A stretch of 64,000 nucleotides of DNA from Gari tellinella. Lineage: Eukaryota; Mollusca; Bivalvia; Cardiida; Psammobiidae. Position 1 is the stretch's first letter, and every line of letters starts with the position of its first letter. Shown here one piece after another: positions 53,952 to 63,498 of this stretch. Position numbers and translations under genes: made by a program. The notes beneath the pieces are model-generated. The model made no database searches. It worked only from the letters and a program-made list of their open reading frames with translations, and was not told the DNA's origin. Location of the stretch: positions 16,640,540-16,704,539 of the forward strand of contig OV277861.1 in assembly GCA_922989275.2 (NCBI GenBank), in the 5' to 3' direction.

Positions 53952-54059
53952 TTCTCCAATGTATTCATCATGCCGAGAGTCTGTATCGTTTTATTCACAC
54001 ACTACCTTTCAACTCGCTTGGCATGGTATCTAGTCCAAAATATTTCTATAAGACTTTTA

Positions 54060-54305
54060 CAGTGGAGAATCTGTTATTCTTTCCCAATAAACGCGTTTAC
54101 GCTAAAACTATTATTTGCAGTGCAAACAGTTTGGAGCCAGATCAGACGCCGGGTAACCCGGCGTCTGATCAGGCTCCAAACTGTTTGCCACCAAGATAAA
54201 CAAGAATTATCAGAATTGTCCAAAAGTTGTTCTTTTCTACGTTTTAGTGCTTTGCGTTTGCGTACGTTTGCGTTTAAACGGGAAAGAATAACAGATTCTC
54301 AACTG
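54060..54305 (-). mobile_element. Family A MITE, intact
   Basis: TA-flanked. The right end has AACTG for CACTG. Full core 1 at about 54125-54190. Nearly identical to 41913 and 48973. Confidence 0.9.
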
Positions 54306-54332
54306 TATCTGTCATTTTTCTAAGAACATATT

Positions 54333-54504
54333 CAAAGGAGAAGATGCTATTTTTCCCTTTTAAACGAAACCAAACAGAAAACACAATTGCAAGAAAATAT
54401 AGAAAATTGCAACGTTCTATAGATTCCATCAAAACTGTTTGCGATGGAAATAATAGTTTTAGCGTAAACACGTTTATTGGGAAAGAATAACGTTTTCTCC
54501 ACCG
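54333..54504 (+). mobile_element. Family A MITE with one hairpin arm
   Basis: CAAAGGAGAAGATGCTATTT to ACGTTTTCTCCACCG. Only CAAAACTGTTTGCGATGG is left of the core. Confidence 0.7.
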
Positions 54505-55137
54505 TATAGGATTTGAGGCACCCATTTTTATTCCGTTTTATCTAGCTGTAGATTCAAACTGTTACATCACTCATAGCATGTCAAAGGTTCTCGTGATCGA
54601 TTTGTTAAGGCCAACTGGTTAAATATCTACTTTTTACAAATTTCGGTTATTAATTGACTTGATGTGCTAATCAGTCAACTCTATATACACAGGGCCAGCG
54701 AAATAAGATCACATTTGTTTGATGTTCGAATTAACGAAGTAAACAATGTTTACAGTATTGTATTAAACGACCGCTATTCAAAGAAACGTTATGGCTTAAT
54801 GCAGTATATAAATAATACAGAAATAAGCTTTATGTCGGAATTAATTATATCCTGCAGTAAGCAACCAATTATATTAAAGGGCGCTCATGAATATTATTTT
54901 GAGAGGTCAGTTAAGACATGTTTGACTGTATCCTATCTCTGGTTATTTCTGGACAAAAGTTCAGCTTCGTATGTTTATTATTTAGTGTATGGTAGAGTGG
55001 GAGAGATAAGAGACGGGGTGAAACTTAAGACTGTTCTCATTGTTGACTGTCATCACTTTATTGATCATACAATCATACTTCTATTCAGCGGCCTCACAAA
55101 AAATAACAAACATATTAGTCTTAAACAGAGACGGTTG
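54505..55137. other. Unassigned open frame region
   Basis: A plus frame of 164 codons (54664-55158) has a normal-looking composition but no recognised domain or signal. It ends inside the hairpin at 55138, so any real protein would have to include MITE sequence. I do not annotate it as a gene. Confidence 0.3.
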
Positions 55138-55209
55138 CTTAATGCAGGACCAAAGTAAAACAGAAAGCTCCTAACGGAGCTTTCTGTTTTACTTTAGTCC
55201 TGCATTAAG
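55138..55209. mobile_element. Core-2 hairpin, F-type, 34-bp arms
   Basis: CTTAATGCAGGACCAAAGTA then AAACAGAAAGCTCC pairs with GGAGCTTTCTGTTTTACTTT then AGTCCTGCATTAAG around CTAAC. The outer F ends are not found; only the core is sharp. Confidence 0.75.
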
Positions 55210-56294
55210 TAATTATTTGTCTTAAAAAGTTTCGTAATCCGCAAGAGGAGCCGCTTAACACAAGATGGATTGTATAAGCACGGGTTGAAATAAAGTAAAA
55301 ATTCAATAAGTTTTGTTAGTATAAGGCGATAAAGTGTATACAGTCAATATTGTGTTGAGCGGCTGTTATTTGAAGAACTGGAGCTGTCAGTAATTAACAT
55401 AAGTTAGTGCCTAATTAAGGACGAAAGTGAAGGCGCTTACTTTATCTTTACCGTACATTATTTTGTAATATCTTTTAGAGATAATTGTATTCTCCAAAGA
55501 GTGGCCACTAGCCACATGCCTGACTGTATATATTCGGGCCTAGGCAAACACTTCACGTTGTGTGTTCGCTCGCTCACTTTCACTTCAGCTTATTGATCAA
55601 GCCGAAGTCAGGACTCTATAGCAAAGGTAAAACAGTGCAGATAGTATTGTAGGCTTGTCTTGTGAAGGTATGAAAGAGAGGCAACAGTGTATATTGTATA
55701 TAGGCGGCATTGGGCAAGTGCACAGACGTACCCGCATGTTAATTTGAAATGCGCGCATCTGTTGTTGGATATTAATTGGAAAATCAGTTCAGTGAATTAG
55801 CACAGGACGGCGGCTCTGCTACTAGGTGTAAGTTGATTGATGGCTCGGCTCACATTGCTGATTCGCCAGGCAGGTTGAGATCAAGGTAGGATTATTATTC
55901 AATAACATTTTATCCACTGGTGTTATCTACCGTTCTTCATAACTTTCATTCTTTTCAATGACAATAATCCGCTATGGGTTTTGGCGACAGGGGGATATAT
56001 GAAATACGGTGTTTTATTATCATTTTGTTATTAAATTTACGTATACATGTATTATCGTTCCCTGAAATGTGATGGTACTGTCCTGACTTTGGTTTTTTAA
56101 TTATACATTTAACAGTTACACAATAAAGTCGATTTCTTTTTCTAATTCTTAAACGATGATATCCCCTAGGTGGTGCTGGTTACTGTTAAGGTATGATGTT
56201 TAACACAGGTAAAAAGGTTTAAGGCATTGTGAAAGTAAAACAGTTAACTGCTCTATACGTTTACCAAACACGTATTCCAAGTTGTCGTAATATA
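55210..56294. other. Low-repeat region, possible promoter/5' exon
   Basis: No MITE core. A TATA-like GTATATATTCGGG at 55526, a GC-balanced 250-bp stretch after it, and AGATCAAGGTAGGATT (a fair splice donor) at 55877 could mark a non-coding first exon on the plus strand. The evidence is weak and no open frame follows. Confidence 0.2.
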
Positions 56295-56540
56295 CAGTGG
56301 AGAATCTGCTATTCTTTCCCGTTTAAACGCAAACGTACGCAAACGCAAAGCACTAAAACGTAGAAAAGAACAACTTTTGGACAATTCTGATATGTCATGT
56401 TTATCTTAGTGGCAAACAGTTTGGAGCCTGATCAGACGCCGGGTTACCCGGCGTCTGATCTGGCTCCAAACTGTTTGCACTGCAAATAATAGTTTTAGCG
56501 TAAACGCGTTTATTGGGAAAGAATAACAGATTCTCCACTA
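56295..56540 (+). mobile_element. Family A MITE, intact
   Basis: CAGTGGAGAATCTGCTATTC to ACAGATTCTCCACTA. Full core 1 (about 56412-56477), very close to 29313. The right end shares a TA with the next A copy. Confidence 0.88.
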
Positions 56541-56542
56541 TA

Positions 56543-56797
56543 AGAGGAGAATGCGTTATTCTTACCCGTTAAAACGTAAACAATACGCGAACCCATTGCA
56601 GTAAAATGTAAAACAATTACAACATTTTTGACATATTACATTTCTAACGATTTATCATAATCTGAGTGGCAAACAGTATGGGGCCTAATCAGACGCCGGG
56701 TTACCCGGCGTCTGATTAGGCCCCTAACTGTTTGCAATGGAAATAACAGTTTTAGCGTAAACGCATTTATTTGGAAAGAATAACGTATTCTCTACTG
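56543..56797 (+). mobile_element. Family A MITE, diverged, back-to-back
   Basis: Starts AGAGGAGAATGCGTTATTCT at 56543 after the shared TA and ends ACGTATTCTCTACTG. The core differs (GGGGCCTAATCAGACGCC against GGCGTCTGATTAGGCCCC), and again both arms changed together. Confidence 0.85.
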
Positions 56798-56970
56798 TAG
56801 TATCGCTACTATAGATACACACATACAACTGGGAACCATTCAAAGGTATTTCATTCACAAAATCTTATCAACATTACAAATTGATATGCTATGTTTATTA
56901 CATTTTTAACTATTTTGTAATAGGTATACGTGATAAAATAATTGTGCCATAGTGTTCATACTGTGACGTA

Positions 56971-57217
56971 CAGTGGAGAACACGTTGCTCTTTCCAATAA
57001 AAGCTTTTACACTGTAACTACTATTTCCCGTGCAAACAGTTTGAAGCCAGATCAGACGCCGGGTAACCCGGCGTCTGATCAGGCTCCAAACTATTTGCCA
57101 CTCAGATAAAAAATAGATTGTCAGAGTTTCAAACAAATTATCACTTTCTACGTTTTATTACGATGCGTTTGCATTTCGTTTGCGTTTAAACAAGAAATAA
57201 TAATTCATACTCCATTG
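56971..57217 (-). mobile_element. Family A MITE
   Basis: CAGTGGAGAACACGTTGCTC to AATTCATACTCCATTG, TA flanks, core 1 at about 57033-57098. Confidence 0.85.
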
Positions 57218-57458
57218 TATTACCTTATCAGACAGTACTAAAGGTCCGTTAGGAACTTATGAACAACAATAAGAATATGTTTTCATATTTCGGATGATTT
57301 ATTTGTGACGGGGAAATCTCTGTGTTATGTTGGCAGAGTCGCTAAGTCTAGTGACAATCACACTTTGCTACAGTATTGTTGACATTCGTGTCAAAAAAGC
57401 GAAAATATTGTATGATGTGTATTCTAAATATTTCCCCTCGTTCCCAAGGGTATCTGTT

Positions 57459-57707
57459 CAGTGGAGAAAACGTTATTCCTTCCCGTTAAAATGCAAACGA
57501 AACGCAAACGCATTGCCCTAAAATGGAGAAAAAGACAACTTTGTTTTTTAATTCTGATTATTCATTTTAATCTGAGTGGCAAACAGTTTGGAGCCCGATC
57601 AGACACCGGGTAACCCGGCGTCTGATCTGGCTCCAAACTGTTTGCATTGGAAATAAAATATTTATCGTAAACGCGTTTATTGGGAAAGAATAACGCATTC
57701 TCCACTG
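57459..57707 (+). mobile_element. Family A MITE
   Basis: CAGTGGAGAAAACGTTATTC to ACGCATTCTCCACTG. The left flank is TT instead of TA. Core 1 at about 57581-57646 with one unpaired change (GACACCGGG). Confidence 0.85.
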
Positions 57708-57974
57708 TAAGTAACCAAAGTTGACATTTCACAATAAAATGCACTACGACGCCGTTCTCATTTTCCTTTCGCCTCAGCTCGCCTTTCCTTAATCTTCATG
57801 TTAAGATTGGTAGTAGCTTAAATCAAGATGGAAGTCAAACACACCGATCCATAACTTTTTTATGTATTACTTTTATTCTTCTTGATACATGTACTATCAT
57901 CTCTTTCAAAACACCAGATGCACGCTTCATTTTTGTTTTCGAAACAGCAAGACTATAAATAAGGTAGTTAGGCG

Positions 57975-58078
57975 ATATAGTAAATGTTATGCTACATATT
58001 TATGACTGTATAAATTGGAACTTTTGTCTTCAGCGGAGGAATAAATCAAACGCATATAAAAGGCGCATGTATTGAACA
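57975..58078 (+). mobile_element. Family C right half only
   Basis: ATTTATGACTGTATAAATTG, GGAACTTTTGTCTTCAGCGG and AAAAGGCGCATGTATTG are the C right side. Core 2 and the left end are absent. Confidence 0.55.
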
Positions 58079-58271
58079 TAAGTGAAAACAAATCTGCGAC
58101 AATATAATACGATGTATAGTTGAGATATTGCCTCAGTGTAGTGCTATATTTGGCGATAGGACCTCTGTAGGGCAGATCAGCTGGAGCTTATCAGAGTTAC
58201 AATCCTCAAGATAATGCCATTCACTTCATTACGTTGTCGTAGGTCAGTCACACGAACTCGTCACTATATAG

Positions 58272-58516
58272 TTAACCCTTTCATGATTAAATTTGTCGTG
58301 AGATTATTTACCCCTTCACCGTTTCATTGTCTGCTTCAGTTATTGTTGTCTGCAATATCGTTTCAACGTTAAATTTAAGGCAGTATGACTGAAGGAATTT
58401 AAAAAAGAATGTCAAACAGTTTGGATCCTGACCAGACGCCGCGTAACGCGGCGTCTGAGCAGGATCTAAACTGTTTGAAAACGCGCTTTTAGGCGTCATT
58501 GATAGTGAAAGGGTTA
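58272..58516 (+). mobile_element. Family B MITE, intact
   Basis: TTAACCCTTTCATGATTAAA to GATAGTGAAAGGGTTAA. Core 1 at about 58414-58478. It provides the uninterrupted sequence AAATTTAAGGCAGTATGACT, the empty-site equivalent of the C insertion at 51970. Confidence 0.88.
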
Positions 58517-58744
58517 ACCTTTAGCAAGATTTGAAAAAAAGATTTCTGCTAATGTGTCTTATGTAACTATTCACAGAATTTATTTATCTGCAGTGTTTTC
58601 CAGACAATATTTTGGAAATGGAACGCGGGTCACCCTCCGTCTCATTTTGTTTAAAACTATTTGCAATATTTTTCCTATGTGCACTGCAAGCTAAATAGTT
58701 AACACTTGTTTTGAGCGACCGTTTAAGAATGACGACAGAATTAA

Positions 58745-58850
58745 TATATCTATACATAAACTGCTTAAAGAGGGATTGAAGTAATGCGGAAAATCGGAAC
58801 GGTGCTTTCTGTATTACTACTGTCTTGCAGTTACAATGTAGGTGCAGCCT
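58745..58850. mobile_element. Decayed core-2-like hairpin
   Basis: CTGCTTAAAGAGGGATTGAA and GCTTTCTGTATTACTACTGT form a weak stem. Termini are not visible. Confidence 0.35.
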
Positions 58851-59064
58851 GGATGTATTAGTATATATATACCATGTATAATTATTTATTGGACGGTATA
58901 TGGGGATAGGGTTGACTGTTCTATCGAAAAGTCCCAGAGGGCTGTCAGATTATATATAGTGAATGAATTGCTCGATATAATTGCATAATACAATTCAATA
59001 CATGATATGAATAATTGAATGAAAAGTGATATCAAAAAGAGTAATAGGTAAACGAGAATAACTA

Positions 59065-59316
59065 CAGTTGAGAAGATGTTAATCTTTCCCGATAAACGCG
59101 TGTATACGAAAACCGTTCTTTCCATTGCAAACAATTTGTAGCCAGATCAGACGCCGGGTAACCCGGCGTCTGATCTGGCTGCAAACTGCTTTCAACTCAG
59201 ATTAAAATGAATCGTAAGCAATGCCAAAAAAGTGTAATTTTCTACAATTTAGTGAGTTGCGTAAACCTGCGTTTCGTTTACGTTTAAAATAGAAAGAATA
59301 ATGCTTTTTACCAATG
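59065..59316 (-). mobile_element. Family A MITE, older
   Basis: CAGTTGAGAAGATGTTAATC to ATGCTTTTTACCAATG with TA flanks. Core 1 is good in the centre (GGTAACCCGGCG) and has GTAGCCAGATC against GATCTGGCTGC on the arms. Confidence 0.8.
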
Positions 59317-59514
59317 TAGCTCTTTGTCTGCTTCACTGTTGTCGTTTAAAATTGTTTTATAAAATCTTATTGTAATCAATTCAATATACATAAAGTTGAA
59401 AAAGGTTCACATACATATTGTTCTAATTCTAAAGCGTCTTTTAGCTGAGGCACCAATATGGATTCTTGAAAACTGTTTGAATATTTTATTACAAGAGTTC
59501 TACATGTACATGTA

Positions 59515-59759
59515 CAGTGGAGAATCTGTTATTCTTTCCCAATAAACGCGTTTACGCTAAAACTATTATTTGCAGTGCAAACAGTTTGGAGCCAGATTAG
59601 ACGCCGGGTAACCCGTCGCCTGATCAGGCTCCAAACTGTTTGCCACCAAAATAAACTTGAATTATCAGAATTGTCAAAAAGTTGAACTTTTCTACGTTTT
59701 AGTGTTTGCGTCTGCGTTTCGTTTCGTTTAAACGGGAAAGAATAACGTATTCTCCACTG
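59515..59759 (-). mobile_element. Family A MITE, GTTTCG subfamily
   Basis: CAGTGGAGAATCTGTTATTC to ACGTATTCTCCACTG. Core has GATTAGACGCCGGG and CCCGTCGCCTGATC. Closest to 50349. Confidence 0.85.
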
Positions 59760-59983
59760 AAGCAGGTGTTTAAATGAAGTCATAAGATATTAAATAAATA
59801 AATGAATGAATAAGTAATTTATACGAATCAAGATATGGATGAATAAGACAAAAATATTGAATGAAAAATATTTCAATTTGATAGCCTCTGTTTCATGTTT
59901 CCATTGACAAGTAGTACGGGAGTGCGCTAAGAAAGGAAACGTGGAGATTCGAATGAACATGAATGTGAATGCGTGAATGAATA

Positions 59984-60231
59984 CAGTACACCAGATGTTC
60001 TTCTTTCCCGTTTTTAACGCAAACGAAACGCAAACGCATTCCAATAACTCGTAGAAAACGACAATTTGTTTGAAGTTCTGACCATTTATTTTAATCTGAG
60101 TGGCAAACAGTTTAGAGCCTGTTCAGACGCCGGGTTACCCGGCGTCTGAACTGACTCAAATATGTTTGAACTGGAAATATTAGTTTTAGCGTAAACACGT
60201 TTATTGGGAAAGGATAACGTATTCTCCACTG
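59984..60231 (+). mobile_element. Family A MITE
   Basis: CAGTACACCAGATGTTCTTC to ACGTATTCTCCACTG with TA flanks. Core 1 near 60108-60172 (GAGCCTGTTCAGACGCC against GGCGTCTGAACTGACTC) shows the TGTTCAG/CTGAACT paired change. Confidence 0.85.
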
Positions 60232-60529
60232 TAATGCATTGATAAAAAGGAGTAAATAGAATTCGAGAATACTTATTGTACTGGAAAGGGAAAACGACAA
60301 TATGGTTTAGGAATTGGTATCTTAACCTACGTGTAAGAATTGTCGTCGGCTTGTTAAGCAAAGTTTCAAGTAATTTGGAATAAAACAACATTTGTAGGAA
60401 TGCTAATTTATGAAGACATTGACCAGATAGTCAGTTGGCGTGTGATTTACAAATACCCGTTTAGCCGGTTATGACAGTTGACGCGTTAAAGAATTATTAC
60501 GCAATAAGCATATTCGGTATTTAAACTGT

Positions 60530-60810
60530 TCCAAAAAGTTTGTGTGCAAATCAAACGCGGTGTCTGAATTGGAATCAAACTGTTTGATACTCGTATCCAC
60601 AGGTACTTGACACATACATCTAGATATATTAACCCCCCCCCCCCTTAAACAAATGTGTACCTGTGCTCGTATCAATACCCTTTCAAGTTAAAGTTTTTAC
60701 AATTTGAATTCAGCATTAAGCTACAGACAACAAAACTTAGGAGATGATACTCTGTCTGCGAAAGGATTGGTTAAGACGGTTTGAGTTTGGCAGTGAAAGG
60801 GTTAGTCATG
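60530..60810. mobile_element. Decayed core-1 element with poly-C
   Basis: A worn core (CAAATCAAACGCGGTGTC) at about 60545, CAGACAACAAAACTTAGG near 60722 and GGCAGTGAAAGGGTTAG at 60788 are B-like. A C14 run lies at 60632-60645. Confidence 0.45.
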
Positions 60811-60964
60811 AATTGTTGATGTCTTGTGAAATGTTTACATACCTGCAAACTGAACTGGTTGTTACTCAAAGCATTATTTCTTCAATCGAAGTACCTTGAT
60901 CATGTATTGAAGAAATAAACATCGTCAAATCTTTTAATATCCTGCTCGACTGTGGTAAATCTTT

Positions 60965-61136
60965 CAAACAGGTTTGATCCAGATGAAACACCGAGTAACT
61001 CGGCGTATCATCTAGATTAAAACTGTTTGAAACTGATTATATGTTCTTAATAAAAAACACACAGTTGCATCAATTGTTAGAAAAGTTGCAGACGACATCT
61101 GGTGCAGACGACAATTTTAAAGCGAGTTGACGGTTA
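60965..61136. mobile_element. Core-1 element, E/H-like
   Basis: CAAACAGGTTTGATCCAGAT and CGGCGTATCATCTAGATT form the GAGTAACTC-centred core, followed by GCAGACGACATCTGGTGCAG. The ends are unclear. Confidence 0.5.
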
Positions 61137-61171
61137 AAGAATACGATATCAGGAAAGTGAAGTGGTTACGC

Positions 61172-61425
61172 TTAACCCTTTACCTGATAGCATTGTTTCT
61201 AGTATTGAAGATATGTGATTACTTAAAGCAGGTTGAAAGTAAAGCAGAATGCGCCCTACGGCGCATTCTGCTTTACTTTCAGCCTGCTTTAAGCTATTAA
61301 CTGCTAGAATAAGGAAAATATTAAATATGACACATATTCATTACGGTATAATTAGGAACTATTTTCTTCAGCGGATGAATAAAATGAATGTGCTAAAAGT
61401 CGCTTCTATAAGGGAAAGGGTTTAA
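61172..61425 (+). mobile_element. Family C MITE, full length
   Basis: TTAA-flanked, CCCTTTACCTGATAGC to AAGGGAAAGGG. It differs from 44776-45028 at only a handful of positions across 250 bp (for example GCGCCCTACGGCGC against GCGCCCTAAGGCGC). Confidence 0.9.
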
Positions 61426-61704
61426 TTGAATTATGGTTAGAATATTTCTCAAAGATGACATTATGCAGCATATTTTGTCTCGATATTTAAAACAGATGTT
61501 ACAGTAAAGGCATGCTATTGCAAAATGTCAAAAAGGGACTTTCGTTCAATTTCAAAGGTAATTGAAAGCTTTGACGCCCAATGACAGTAAATCAGAATTC
61601 TGTTTTACTTTTGTCTTGCTTTGAGCAGCCCTTAATATTCAACATGAAATCCAAGCCATGATAGCATCGGCATTTTCACACTGAAGCCTGTGTAAAACTG
61701 CCAC
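61426..61704. other. No supported gene
   Basis: AAATCAGAATTCTGTTTTAC near 61589 with TTGCTTTGAGCAG could be a worn core 2. Otherwise nothing. Confidence 0.35.
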
Positions 61705-61942
61705 TTAATCCTTTCACTCTCAATGACGTCTTGAGGCGCTTTTGCAAACAGTTGTTGATCCTGATCAGACGCGGCGTCTGATCAGGATCCAAATTGTTTG
61801 CCACTTGTTTTGAAATTACGTCAGTTATACTGCCTTAAAACTAACTTTAAAACGATATTGCAGACAACAATATTGAAGCAGACGACATTTTAGCGTTGAA
61901 GGGGTAAAGACCTCACGATAAATTTGATCATGATAGGGTTAA
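61705..61942 (-). mobile_element. Family B MITE
   Basis: TTAATCCTTTCACTCTCAAT to GATCATGATAGGGTTAA. The core centre is shortened (GATCAGACGCGGCGTCTGAT), giving a loopless perfect palindrome. GCAGACAACAATATTGAAGC follows as in other B copies. Confidence 0.85.
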
Positions 61943-62227
61943 ACAACAATTTGTCTTCTAGGGTACATGTCTCTGTATCGTTCTTTGATAGTTTGTCGCT
62001 GAGCACGGATTTCATTGCCTATGACACTTGGGCACTAACACATTTCAAACAATACATCTGAACGGTATTTATGATTTAACGATATTTGGTACATACTTGT
62101 GAATTTCGTTGAGTGTTACAGTCAACAGTGTTTGCAAAATGCTTGATAAAACCAAAACGAGACCCGTCTCAGTTATACATGTAGACAATCATATCGGAAG
62201 AAGTGGTTGCTAGGCACGAAAACAATA

Positions 62228-62431
62228 AGGAAAACGTTATTAATGTTGTTGCTTCATGTAAAACAATAGCTTGGATTATAAAGACTTTGAGCCATTTTGG
62301 TAAACCGGCGTCTGGTCAGGCCCCGTACTGTTTGCCAACATTCTAATCACATTTCTTTTTCTAAATATTTTTGAAATGTGCTTGCGTTTAGTTCTGTTAA
62401 AATTGAACAGAATAACGATGTAAACACCGTA
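62228..62431 (-). mobile_element. Family A MITE, heavily decayed
   Basis: AAAACGTTATTAATG at the left, GGTAAACCGGCGTCTGGTCA in the core, GAACAGAATAACGATGTAAA at the right. It has lost its left hairpin arm and both sharp ends. Confidence 0.5.
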
Positions 62432-63158
62432 CAAGGAATGCTTTTGAATAAAACTGAACAAAACATTTAGTATATATTTCGTACATGTAAGTTATAGACT
62501 TGGTGGTGGAAGAAATGCCTATTAATGTTTTGATAAAAACAAAACAAAACTCCTAATATAATTGTCTATTTTACTTTTGTACAGTAATAAGTTTAATTTC
62601 GAACACTTAATTTCCTTAGTAATAAATGTTTCAAAAATTGAACTCATGTTTTGGATTTTAATGACAATTTCAATGTTGTATGAAAGTATATCAACAACTG
62701 TTTCTTCTACAGTTGAATTAACAGTAACCAACCAAACTCTATGACGCATAGATACCCGTCCTTTAATACATTGTACATGTTATCTGTTAAAGGTACATTT
62801 GTCCTATGGAAACAGTGTAGACCCAGATCAGAGCGTTCGCACCCATAGGAGTGTATCTGATCAGTGTCTATACTATTATTTTTCCTAAAATATGTAGAAG
62901 TTTTTCTATACTACTTTTGGACTGAAATAGACTGACACCTACCCGATATAATACCAGTTTATAATCTTTGCAACGATTGCATAATATTAAACTCTATGAA
63001 GAGCAGCTAATTAACGATCGACGACTATTTGCATTTTGAAAATGTCTAAACCGATAACGTTGTTCAGTCCTTATTTCTATTTGAACAGACAGCGAAACTA
63101 AAGAGATCGACCATCTAGGGTTGGATATCATTTAAACCACACACATGCCGCAGTATAA
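62432..63158. other. Mostly unique; one core-1-like variant
   Basis: 62805-62875 (AACAGTGTAGACCCAGATC with GATCAGTGTCTATAC) is a variant of the core seen in family I. No gene. Confidence 0.4.
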
Positions 63159-63345
63159 TCTGCTTTGAAATCATCGTCTGCTTTGAAATTATTGCCTGTA
63201 ATTACATTTTAAATTATGATTTGTGAAATAAGTTGTATATTATAACCATTTAAATGATTGTCAAACAGTTTTGATCTAGATCAGATGCCGCGTATCGCGG
63301 CGTCTGATCTGGATCGAAACTGTTTGCAACTATCAGACATCCTTG
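63159..63345. mobile_element. Core-1 element with CGTCTGC motifs
   Basis: ATCGTCTGCTTTGAAATTAT upstream, hairpin at 63259-63328 (CAAACAGTTTTGATCTAGAT against ATCTGGATCGAAACTGTTTG). Termini are not clear; B- or E-like. Confidence 0.55.
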
Positions 63346-63498
63346 GCAAGAAAATGGTTAATTCTAAATCGTTAAGCTTGTCCCGATATTTGATTAGATT
63401 AGTGTTCTTTAAAGGGGCATTTGGCACATGTCTTCATTTGATGGCCTTTCTCACGTGAGTTAATCTGCAAATTGAGAAACATCAAATACATTATATAG

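Noticed and set aside
54664..55158. 164-codon plus frame as a host gene
   Set aside because: No domain recognised, and its last residues are encoded by the core-2 hairpin at 55138-55209.
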